Shown one piece after another: positions 47,999-55,332 of a DNA stretch of 64,000 bases. The stretch covers positions 496,001 through 560,000 of the forward strand of contig NZ_JACWMX010000002.1 of assembly GCF_014773245.1 (NCBI RefSeq), written 5' to 3'. A model generated the notes under the pieces. The model did not search any database. It was not told where the DNA came from and worked only from the letters and a program-made list of their open reading frames with translations. Each line of letters opens with the position of its first letter. Position 1 is the stretch's first letter. This stretch comes from Mucilaginibacter glaciei. GTDB lineage: Bacteria > Bacteroidota > Bacteroidia > Sphingobacteriales > Sphingobacteriaceae. The translations under genes were made by a program, and so were the position numbers.

Positions 47999-48059
47999 CC
48001 GCGGGTCATAAAAAAGCATAAATTGCGTTATCAATAATCATCAACCTTGATAACCAATT

Positions 48060-48857
48060 ATGAAGCTTAAAAAAATATTAATAATAGGAATGCTGGGTAT
48101 AATCTGCCTGGCATTCCCTTTTTTTACCCAGGCACAAACATCCGGCACTTTTGATAAGGGCAGCTTTATCAGCAAAAAAGATACATTACCCTATCGCATC
48201 CTGTTCCCAAAGCATCTCGACCCAAAAAAGAAATACCCCATCCTGTTTGTGCTGCACGGCGCAGGCGAACGCGGTAACGATAACGAAGCGCAATTAAAGT
48301 ACGGCACCAAACTTTTCCTGAATGACACCATTCGCCAAAATTACCCGGCTATCATCATACTGCCGCAGTGCCCTAAAGACAGTTATTGGAGCAATGTTAA
48401 AATTGACACCGCCGGCGGTAAACGCAGGTTTAATTTTTTGGAAGGCGGCGAACCCACCCGCGCCATGAGTGCGTTGATGGGCTTGGTTAACCAGTTTTTA
48501 GATAAGCCCTATGTAGATAGAAAGCAAGTTTACATTGGCGGGCTATCCATGGGTGGCATGGGTACCTTAGAGATGCTAAGACGAAAACCCAACACCTTTG
48601 CCGCAGCCTTTAGCATTTGTGGCGGCGATAACACTAATAACGCCCATATTTATGCAAAGAAGACCCCGCTGTGGTTCTTTCACGGGGCTAAAGACAGTGT
48701 AGTACCCTTCACCCATTCGGAGGTGATGGTTGCAGCGCTTAAGGCTGCCGGAGCCGACCCCAAATTCACGGTGTACCCTAACGATGACCATAACAGTTGG
48801 GATGATGCCTTTGCCGAGCCGCAGCTATTCCCCTGGTTATTTGCACATAAAAAATAA
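48060..48857 (+). CDS. Secreted alpha/beta hydrolase (prolyl oligopeptidase-type esterase)
   Basis: 265 residues. The signal peptide (to about residue 26, TQAQ) is followed by an alpha/beta-hydrolase fold related to the dienelactone hydrolase and prolyl-oligopeptidase families. The oxyanion motif is LFVLHGAGERG, the nucleophile elbow is GGLSMGGMG (Ser about 164), the acid is in GAKDSVVPF and the catalytic His in YPNDDHNSWDD. The substrate is unknown; an ester of the glycan (acetyl or succinyl group) would fit the locus. It lies 61 bases after the glucanase gene and ends at a strong terminator, so it closes the utilisation locus. Confidence 0.87.
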   Translation: MKLKKILIIGMLGIICLAFPFFTQAQTSGTFDKGSFISKKDTLPYRILFPKHLDPKKKYPILFVLHGAGERGNDNEAQLKYGTKLFLNDTIRQNYPAIIILPQCPKDSYWSNVKIDTAGGKRRFNFLEGGEPTRAMSALMGLVNQFLDKPYVDRKQVYIGGLSMGGMGTLEMLRRKPNTFAAAFSICGGDNTNNAHIYAKKTPLWFFHGAKDSVVPFTHSEVMVAALKAAGADPKFTVYPNDDHNSWDDAFAEPQLFPWLFAHKK

Positions 48858-48892
48858 AACAAACAGGCCGCTTACTCGGCGGCCTGTTTGTT
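48858..48892. terminator. Terminator closing the utilisation locus
   Basis: AACAAACAGGCCGC (48858-48871) is perfectly complementary to GCGGCCTGTTTGTT (48879-48892), a 14-base stem. A few bases later lies the convergent stop of the small acidic gene. Confidence 0.75.
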
Positions 48893-48921
48893 ACAAGATC
48901 TTTTAATATGGTGTCCTTATT

Positions 48922-49209
48922 TTAAATCACGGGGTTGCCGCCTGCAACGTCGGCATCGGTAGCGGTGTCGCCATTTGCAGCTTCCTGCTCTGCAGGCTCG
49001 GCACTATCTGCTGTTGCTGAAGATGATAGTTCAGAGCCGCTTAAGGTCTCCTGTATGCAATCCATATCGGCAACAGAACCTGCTGCGCCATCGGTGTTTA
49101 CCACTTTGTCAGACTCTTCGCTATTGGTTATTACATCCTGCCCGGCATTATCTATTTTCGGGTCGCCGGTAGGCTCTGGGGTAGGGAATTTATTGTCGGG
49201 AATGCTCAT
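48922..49209 (-). CDS. Acidic low-complexity 95-residue protein
   Basis: 95 residues, very acidic and Ala/Ser/Asp/Glu-rich, with no signal peptide and no predicted globular core. It starts MSIPDNKFPTPEPTGDPKID and is probably disordered. I recognise no family. The coding call rests on an unusually good ribosome-binding site (AAAGGAGAT with an 8-base spacer before ATG at 49209), which is rare in this phylum, and on its position in its own gap. Copy B of the GGTTTACA dispersed repeat lies 46 bases upstream. The opposite-strand frame over this gene is its composition shadow. Confidence 0.65.
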   Translation of the reverse strand: MSIPDNKFPTPEPTGDPKIDNAGQDVITNSEESDKVVNTDGAAGSVADMDCIQETLSGSELSSSATADSAEPAEQEAANGDTATDADVAGGNPVI

Positions 49210-49255
49210 CGTGTTATCTCCTTTTAAAGATTAACGCATAAGGTGGTGGGTTGTT

Positions 49256-49348
49256 TTGAAAAATGGGTTTACAAAGGTTTACATATTTCAAAAGATTAAT
49301 CTATTAAACAATTGACAATCAATTATTTGTAAAAAACATGGGTTGACA
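49256..49348. repeat. Dispersed GGTTTACA repeat element, copy B
   Basis: 93 bases. TTGAAAAATG (49256-49265) and ATATTTCAA (49283-49291) bracket two GGTTTACA units. Then come the ATTGACAATCAAT core and a closing GGGTTGACA (49340-49348). It aligns end to end with copy A at 12590-12681. Here it lies upstream of the small acidic gene and downstream of the phosphosulfolactate synthase gene. Confidence 0.75.
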
Positions 49349-49405
49349 TAAAAAGCTATGACTTTTGCATTTTAGCTTAAGCAAGGCTGCAATATTTATA
49401 GATCA

Positions 49406-50167
49406 CTACTTCTTCAAAAAATGCTCGAACGTATCGCTGCGGATTCCTAAACGAAGGGTTTCGAGCGGGATAATGTCAACAGGCGCAATATTACCCAGGC
49501 TTACATTTGCACCGATCAGCTTGATAAACCAAACCTGCTGAGCCTTTTGTGGTGCTTCCCAAATGATCTTCTCCTCCGGGATCTGGGTCAGGATCTCGTC
49601 AACCAAACCCTGGCGCACCTCACCCGAATCGCGGTAGATACCCACGTTACCGCTTTCACGTGCTTCGGCAATTACCTTCCATGAACCGGCCTCTAATTCG
49701 GCCCTCATCAGGTTGATCCATTTATAAGGAGCAAAGATCTTCTGCACATCTTTAGAGCCTACTTCTGATATGACAGTAATTTGCTTGCTTAACTTGCGGA
49801 TATATTCGCATTTTTCGTCATGTTCCAAATCGATGGAACCATCAGATACTTCGGCGTATTCCATCTGGTATTTATCTAACAGGCGGCAATAGTCATCAAA
49901 CTGCCCGCGAACGATCATCGCCTCGAACAACGTACCACCAAAATACACCGGCAAACCTGCATCTTTGTAAAGTTTTAGTTTGGCATCTAAGTTCGGACTA
50001 ACATAGGAGGTAGCCCAACCTAATTTAATTACATCGGTATAACCCTCACCCATTTCAATAAAATCCTCTGCCTGGCGCAGGCTGAGGCCTTTGTCCATCA
50101 CCATAGTTAAACCACTATTACGTGGCTTGGCTGTACGGTCCGGCAGGTCGTTGATATGATAGTTCAT
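49406..50167 (-). CDS. comA: Phosphosulfolactate synthase (ComA-like)
   Basis: 253 residues of the ComA family, which adds sulfite to phosphoenolpyruvate to give (2R)-phosphosulfolactate. ComA is best known in archaeal coenzyme M synthesis. Landmarks are a TIM-barrel with SGLTMVMDKGLSLRQAEDFI (about 18-37), DVIKLGWATSYV (about 45-56), YFGGTLFEAMIVRGQ, VSEVGSKD-like EVGSKDVQKIFA, and the C-terminal GANVSLGNIAPVDIIPLETL. Coenzyme M is not expected in Bacteroidota; feeding sulfolactate or cysteate for sulfonolipids is one inference. It is a lone gene; a repeat array separates it from the TPR gene upstream. Confidence 0.9.
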   Translation of the reverse strand: MNYHINDLPDRTAKPRNSGLTMVMDKGLSLRQAEDFIEMGEGYTDVIKLGWATSYVSPNLDAKLKLYKDAGLPVYFGGTLFEAMIVRGQFDDYCRLLDKYQMEYAEVSDGSIDLEHDEKCEYIRKLSKQITVISEVGSKDVQKIFAPYKWINLMRAELEAGSWKVIAEARESGNVGIYRDSGEVRQGLVDEILTQIPEEKIIWEAPQKAQQVWFIKLIGANVSLGNIAPVDIIPLETLRLGIRSDTFEHFLKK

Positions 50168-50220
50168 GGTAGATGGTTATAGCTTATAACTAAAAGTATT
50201 ATCGGCGCAAAGGTCGGCTT

Positions 50221-50361
50221 TGATGTGCAGATATGCAAGAGCCAAATGTGCCGAGATACAGATGTTTAGTTCGGGATAATTATTAACCGCCTCGTTTTAA
50301 AAAAAAGATGTGCAGATGATCCTCCCATCTGCACATCTTAAATCTGCATATCTGCACATCG
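50221..50361. repeat. Inverted TGCAGATG-unit repeat array, locus 3
   Basis: TGATGTGCAGATATGCA-type units on the left (50221-50264), then a perfect hairpin whose 14-base arms AAGATGTGCAGATG and CATCTGCACATCTT (50307-50339) enclose seven bases, then ATCTGCATATCTGCACATC (50342-50360). It is the third copy of the design seen at 18934 and 24126. It fills the gap between comA and the TPR gene. Confidence 0.8.
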
Positions 50362-50365
50362 GAAA

Positions 50366-51769
50366 CTACTTCGTATACTTATTAATAATATCAACGATCA
50401 CCTTATTATCCTGCAGCTGCGGCAGGTAATCAAACAGAATAAAATGTTTCTCCGGGTCTGTAGCGAGCGCTTTCTCCAGGTAGGTTATTGCTTCGTTGAA
50501 TTCGCCCTTTGCAATGAGGTAAGCTACCAGACGGTAGTACAGTTCTGCTGCATCGGGGTTGTTCTTGATCGCGTCAGACATGATGCTTATCGCTTCAACC
50601 AGCCGCTTATCTTCGTACAATATCGACGAGTAATCTAACCAGGCATCCACATCCAAAGGGTTTAGTTCAACCACTTTCTCATAGGCTTTCTCAGACTCGG
50701 GCATGTGGCCTAATTTGTACTCCGCATCGGCAATGGCAAACCAATAGTCGGCATTGGCAATATCCAGGTCGAGTGCTTTTTTGTAAAAGTGCAGGGCTTC
50801 AAAATAGCGTTCTTCAAAATCAAGGGTTACACCAATCCCAAACCACGCATCTGCCAGTTTAGGATCCATCTTAACCGATTTTTTGTAAAAGGAGCGCGCC
50901 TCATCCATCTGCTCCAGCTTTTCGTAACACTCGCCAATAGCACAATAGGTATCGGCATTGGGCTGTTCATATTCAAAGGTTTCGCGGTAAACCTCTATCG
51001 CCTCGGCATATTTCTCTAAATTAACCAGGGCGTTACCTTTATTAAAGTACGCAGATGCAAAGCTGTCTTTTATCAGGATAGCATAATCGTAAGCATCGAT
51101 AGCTTTCTCGAACAAGCTTAATTTAGTAAACGCATTACCTAAATTATACCAAGCGGCATAACTGTAAGGTTCGTTATCAATATATGCCTGATAAAATAGC
51201 ACACTCTCCTGCTGATTGTCCAAAACGTCATAGCAAAATGCCAGCTCATAAAGCGCATCCTGGTTTTCCATGTTTTGTTTTAGGCAAAGTTTCAGATAGG
51301 TAATGGCTGTATCATAGTCGCCCATGTTTTGGTAAACGTAGGCAATATGTAATAAAATCTCGTCCGTTTCTTCGGCAAGGCCCAATGCTTTTTCGTAATT
51401 CTCTAAAGCTTCCGTATTGCGCTCCATACTCTCATAAAGGTTCCCCCTGATGATGTAGATATCCGCGTCGCTGGCCTCTAACATTGCGGCTTTGTCCAGC
51501 GCGGCAAAAGCTTCGCTTGCGCGGTTGGTCACTACTAACAGCTGGGCTTGTTTTATTAAAAATACGGCAGCAAAAGGGTGCTGGTTACGGGCATATTCTG
51601 ATACTTGCAGTGCCTTGGCGGGATCGTTCTTTTCGATGTAATAGTCGATGATGTTCTCAAACGCCTGTGCATCAAAAAAGTACTGATCATGATTACGTAT
51701 CATCTCTTCGTACCGTTCTACCGAAAACTTTGGATCTTCGGTAAAACCAAATTCAAATTCTTCTTCCAT
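50366..51769 (-). CDS. Tetratricopeptide repeat protein
   Basis: 467 residues made almost wholly of TPR motifs (about twelve 34-residue repeats). Examples are ALENYEKALGLAEETDEILL, YSYAAWYNLGNAFTKLSLFE and NADYWFAIADAEYKLGHMPE. No signal peptide or enzyme domain is seen, so it is a cytoplasmic helical scaffold for protein-protein contacts. The N-terminus (MEEEFEFGFTEDPKFSVERY) is acidic. TPR proteins of this size are common in Bacteroidota, and the partner is unknown. It stands alone on its strand and is bounded downstream by a repeat array. Confidence 0.9.
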   Translation of the reverse strand: MEEEFEFGFTEDPKFSVERYEEMIRNHDQYFFDAQAFENIIDYYIEKNDPAKALQVSEYARNQHPFAAVFLIKQAQLLVVTNRASEAFAALDKAAMLEASDADIYIIRGNLYESMERNTEALENYEKALGLAEETDEILLHIAYVYQNMGDYDTAITYLKLCLKQNMENQDALYELAFCYDVLDNQQESVLFYQAYIDNEPYSYAAWYNLGNAFTKLSLFEKAIDAYDYAILIKDSFASAYFNKGNALVNLEKYAEAIEVYRETFEYEQPNADTYCAIGECYEKLEQMDEARSFYKKSVKMDPKLADAWFGIGVTLDFEERYFEALHFYKKALDLDIANADYWFAIADAEYKLGHMPESEKAYEKVVELNPLDVDAWLDYSSILYEDKRLVEAISIMSDAIKNNPDAAELYYRLVAYLIAKGEFNEAITYLEKALATDPEKHFILFDYLPQLQDNKVIVDIINKYTK

Positions 51770-51987
51770 TCAAGTTTATTTGCAGAACACCATATGATAC
51801 CTTGACAGACCACTGTCTATTAAGTTTAATCTATGAGTTCAAATTACAATAAGTAAGCATCTATAAAGCAATTAAGTTTTCAACATACAAACATTATCAA
51901 CAACTGTATATACAAATGGCTGATAATAAATGAAAAGCGATTTAGCCGGCAGCGGGTGAGTTGGATTTTAATTGCCCTAAAGATTTT

Positions 51988-51995
51988 TACCTTTG
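51988..51995 (+). promoter_or_regulatory. -7 promoter box (TACCTTTG) for the aldehyde dehydrogenase
   Basis: Exact match to TAnnTTTG, 15 bases before ATG 52011. It overlaps an in-frame TTG at 51993, which supports the later start. The rest of the 241-base gap holds only A/T-rich sequence and a weak GACAG/CTGTC hairpin. Confidence 0.5.
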
Positions 51996-52010
51996 ACAAA
52001 AGTAACCATT

Positions 52011-53552
52011 ATGAGCATAGCAATAAAAGATATTCTCGATCATTTACATATTAACGACACAAACGAAGCCTTTAGCACAGGCAGCAATTGGGGTAGTAGT
52101 GCTGATACCATCGTAAAAGATATTATATCACCGGTGGACGGTAAAAAGATAGCAGGTGTAAAGTTTGCATCAGCCAGCGATTACGATGCTGTTGTAAAAA
52201 CCGCACAAAAGGCCTTTAAAACATGGCGTACCATCCCGGCCCCTAAGCGCGGCGAAATTGTACGACAGATAGGAGAATCGCTACGCGCGAATAAAACTCA
52301 ATTGGGTACCCTGGTATCTTACGAGATGGGTAAAAGCCTGCAGGAAGGTTACGGCGAAGTACAGGAAATGATAGACATCTGCGATTTTGCAGTAGGGTTA
52401 AGCCGCCAGTTATACGGGCTGACCATGCACAGCGAACGCTCCGAGCATCGCATGTATGAGCAATATCATCCGCTGGGTATTGTAGGAGTGATATCTGCCT
52501 TTAACTTCCCGGTGGCGGTTTGGAGTTGGAACGCCATGCTGGCTTGGGTTTGTGGCGACGTTTGTATTTGGAAACCATCAGAAAAAACACCGCTAACCGC
52601 CATTGCCTGCCAGCATATAGCCCAAGAGGTATTAAAAAAGAACAATATTGAAGAGGGCGTTAGCTGCCTGATTATTGGCAACCGCCAAATTGGCGAATTA
52701 ATGGCTAACGATACCTGTGTACCGTTGATATCTGCTACGGGGTCTACCCGCATGGGTAAGGCAGTAAGCGCGGCAGTTGGCGCGCGTTTAGGAAAAAGCC
52801 TGTTAGAATTAGGTGGCAATAATTCAATTATCATTACAGAAAATGCCGACCTGGATATGTCGCTCATTGGCGCGGTGTTCGGCGCGGTAGGCACAGCCGG
52901 GCAACGTTGTACCAGCACCCGCCGGCTCATCATCCACGAAAGTGTTTATGATGCCTTTAAACAAAAACTGATTAGCGCCTACGGGCAAATTAAAATAGGC
53001 GACCCGTTGGATGAAAACAACCATATGGGCCCGTTGATAGATACCGATGCGGTGAATGCTTACCTGGATTCTATCGAAAAGATCAAAACAGAAGGCGGCA
53101 GCTTTGCCGTGCAAGGCGGCAAGTTAACGGGTGAAGCCTACGCATCCGGCTGTTATGTAAAACCTTGCATTGCCGAAGTAGAAAACCACTACCAGATCGT
53201 ACAGCACGAAACCTTTGCGCCGATACTTTACCTGATCAAATACAGCACGCTGGAAGAGGCTATCGATTTGCAAAATGGTGTCCCGCAGGGCTTGTCGTCC
53301 GCTATCATGACCCAAAACCTGCGCGAGGCAGAAACATTTTTAGCTGCATGGGGTTCTGATTGCGGTATTGCCAACGTGAACATAGGCACATCCGGCGCAG
53401 AGATCGGCGGGGCATTCGGCGGCGAAAAGGAAACCGGCGGTGGCCGTGAAAGCGGTTCTGACGCCTGGAAAGTTTACATGAGGCGCCAAACCAATACTAT
53501 AAACTATTCAAAAACGTTGCCTTTAGCACAAGGCATCAAATTCGACTTGTAA
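52011..53552 (+). CDS. Aldehyde dehydrogenase, ALDH7/antiquitin-like (aminoadipate semialdehyde dehydrogenase)
   Basis: 513 residues from ATG 52011. The NAD-dependent enzyme oxidises alpha-aminoadipate semialdehyde or piperideine-6-carboxylate in lysine breakdown, judging by antiquitin likeness. The cofactor fold includes GIVGVISAFNFPVAVWSWNA, the catalytic Glu is in LLELGGNNSIII, the catalytic Cys is in GTAGQRCTSTRRL (about 290), and the C-terminus has GGAFGGEKETGGGRESGSDA, the antiquitin signature. The gene is 28 bases upstream of an S8 protease gene that may share its transcript. No lysine catabolic genes are nearby. Confidence 0.91.
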   Translation: MSIAIKDILDHLHINDTNEAFSTGSNWGSSADTIVKDIISPVDGKKIAGVKFASASDYDAVVKTAQKAFKTWRTIPAPKRGEIVRQIGESLRANKTQLGTLVSYEMGKSLQEGYGEVQEMIDICDFAVGLSRQLYGLTMHSERSEHRMYEQYHPLGIVGVISAFNFPVAVWSWNAMLAWVCGDVCIWKPSEKTPLTAIACQHIAQEVLKKNNIEEGVSCLIIGNRQIGELMANDTCVPLISATGSTRMGKAVSAAVGARLGKSLLELGGNNSIIITENADLDMSLIGAVFGAVGTAGQRCTSTRRLIIHESVYDAFKQKLISAYGQIKIGDPLDENNHMGPLIDTDAVNAYLDSIEKIKTEGGSFAVQGGKLTGEAYASGCYVKPCIAEVENHYQIVQHETFAPILYLIKYSTLEEAIDLQNGVPQGLSSAIMTQNLREAETFLAAWGSDCGIANVNIGTSGAEIGGAFGGEKETGGGRESGSDAWKVYMRRQTNTINYSKTLPLAQGIKFDL

Positions 53553-53580
53553 TTATTTTAGACAATCCATTTTATAACAC

Positions 53581-55218
53581 ATGTACAAAATTTGCAAATT
53601 TATAACCGCAGCCGTTCTCACCGGCGCGGTGCTTATCAATTATAACGCAGCTGCGCAAAGCGGGCCAAAACCTACCGATCTTCCTAAAAACTGGCACACC
53701 ATGGATCTTAAAAAAGATGGTTATTTTGGTGTGAGTTTAAATGACGCCTACCTTTTTGTAAAGGGCAAAAAAAGCAAAACAGTTATCGTAGCAACTATTG
53801 ATAGCGGTATCGATACCGCTCAGGCTGATCTAAAACCGGTGCTTTGGACAAACCCAAAAGAAATTCCCGGTAACGGCATAGATGATGACAAAAACGGCTA
53901 TGTTGATGATATACACGGCTGGGACTTTTTAGGCGGCCCCGGTGGCAAATGTGATTTTACCGAAACTACCGAAGAGGTGCGGGAGTTTAATCGCTTAAAA
54001 GAAAAATATGCTACCGCTACCGCACCAATCGGCGGTAATAAAAAGGAGTTTGATTACTGGCTGATGGTGAAAGAAACGCATGATGCTACGGTAACCAAAT
54101 CAAGTGCCGAAATTCAGCAATTGCAGCCTGCCATGAATGCGATGATGGTAACCAGCGGGTATATCAAACGCGCATTAAACCTTAAGGGAGAGGATTCATT
54201 TAAACTGGCCGATCTGGATAAGATAAAAACCACCAACGATACTATTAACCGCAGCAAATATGTGTGGCAATCTGTTTTTCAGCAACAGGGTGGCAGCGAT
54301 GATAACGCTAAGATCATTAAAGAATTAAGCGAGTATTTAGCAAAATTAAATAACGACGTTAACCCCGACCTTGACGCCCGTAAACGCATTGTTGGAGATG
54401 ACCCTAACGTTAACGACGGCAAGCCTTACGGTAATAACATCCTTAAATTTGCCGATGCATCTCACGGAACAGGCACTACAGGTTTAATTGGTGCGGCACG
54501 TGGCAATAAATATGGCATTGATGGCATAGCCGATAATGTACGCATGATGGGTATTAAAGCAGTACCCAATGGCGATGAATATGATAAAGATATTGCCAAC
54601 GCCATCCACTACGCAGTTGATAATGGCGCAAAAGTGATCAATATGAGTTTTGGCAAAAAGCTGTCCCCGCATAAAGCATGGGTAGACGAGGCCTTTAAAT
54701 ATGCAGCTGCAAAAGATGTTTTATTGGTGCAGGCCTCTGGCAATGACAACCAGGATGTAGATGCCAAGCCGGAATTCCCGAACGATATTTTTGAGGATGG
54801 ATCTGGCGTGGATGCGGATAATGTGATCAGCGTAGGTGCATCTGCAGACAAGCAGGACCAAAACCTGGCGGGATCTTTCAGCAACTACGGTAAAAAGAAT
54901 GTGGATGTTTTTGCACCCGGTGTAAAGGTAACTTCGATAGATATGGACGCTGAATTTAATACAGCTGATGGCACCAGCTTTGCTTCACCTATCACTGCAG
55001 GCATAGCGGCGCTGGTATTAGAGTATTACCCTACTTTAAGTGCTAAACAGTTAAAACAAGTCATACTGGAATCGGCTACGCCACTAACCGGTACTATGGT
55101 TTTAAAACCTGGCACCCAAACCAAAGTTGATTTTACTACCCTATCTAAAACGGGTGGCGTGGTAAATGCCTATAAAGCTTTACTTGCCGCCAGCAAATTA
55201 AAAGGCGAGCGGATATAA
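53581..55218 (+). CDS. Secreted S8 family serine peptidase with a long internal insertion
   Basis: 545 residues. The signal peptide ends near residue 25 (NAAAQ), so the product is exported. The subtilisin triad is visible: D74 in VATIDSGIDT, H295 in DASHGTGTTG and S466 in GTSFASP, with the oxyanion Asn388 in QASGNDNQ. The Asp-His spacing is 221 residues against roughly 30-60 in classical subtilisins. The inserted segment (about 125-285) is helical, with lysine-rich patches. No propeptide is evident between the signal and the core. It starts 28 bases after the ALDH gene, and its 3' end is partly repeated in the chimeric scar at 57908. Confidence 0.93.
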   Translation: MYKICKFITAAVLTGAVLINYNAAAQSGPKPTDLPKNWHTMDLKKDGYFGVSLNDAYLFVKGKKSKTVIVATIDSGIDTAQADLKPVLWTNPKEIPGNGIDDDKNGYVDDIHGWDFLGGPGGKCDFTETTEEVREFNRLKEKYATATAPIGGNKKEFDYWLMVKETHDATVTKSSAEIQQLQPAMNAMMVTSGYIKRALNLKGEDSFKLADLDKIKTTNDTINRSKYVWQSVFQQQGGSDDNAKIIKELSEYLAKLNNDVNPDLDARKRIVGDDPNVNDGKPYGNNILKFADASHGTGTTGLIGAARGNKYGIDGIADNVRMMGIKAVPNGDEYDKDIANAIHYAVDNGAKVINMSFGKKLSPHKAWVDEAFKYAAAKDVLLVQASGNDNQDVDAKPEFPNDIFEDGSGVDADNVISVGASADKQDQNLAGSFSNYGKKNVDVFAPGVKVTSIDMDAEFNTADGTSFASPITAGIAALVLEYYPTLSAKQLKQVILESATPLTGTMVLKPGTQTKVDFTTLSKTGGVVNAYKALLAASKLKGERI

Positions 55219-55242
55219 ATAATTGCCAAAGGCAATAACAGC

Positions 55243-55273
55243 AAAGCCGACCTCATGAGGTCGGCTTTTTTTG
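55243..55273 (+). terminator. Terminator after the S8 peptidase gene
   Basis: AAAGCCGACCTC (55243-55254) is perfectly complementary to GAGGTCGGCTTT (55257-55268) around an AT centre, followed by TTTTTG. A classical intrinsic terminator. Confidence 0.85.
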
Positions 55274-55332
55274 TAAAACAGCATCAGGATTATCAAAAAT
55301 TTCTTATTTTAACGCACCAATCCTAAACCTGT

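Noticed and set aside
48935..49234. Plus-strand frame over the small acidic gene
   Set aside because: It is a mirror of the minus-strand gene's Ala/Ser codons and has no ribosome-binding site; the minus strand has a clear one.
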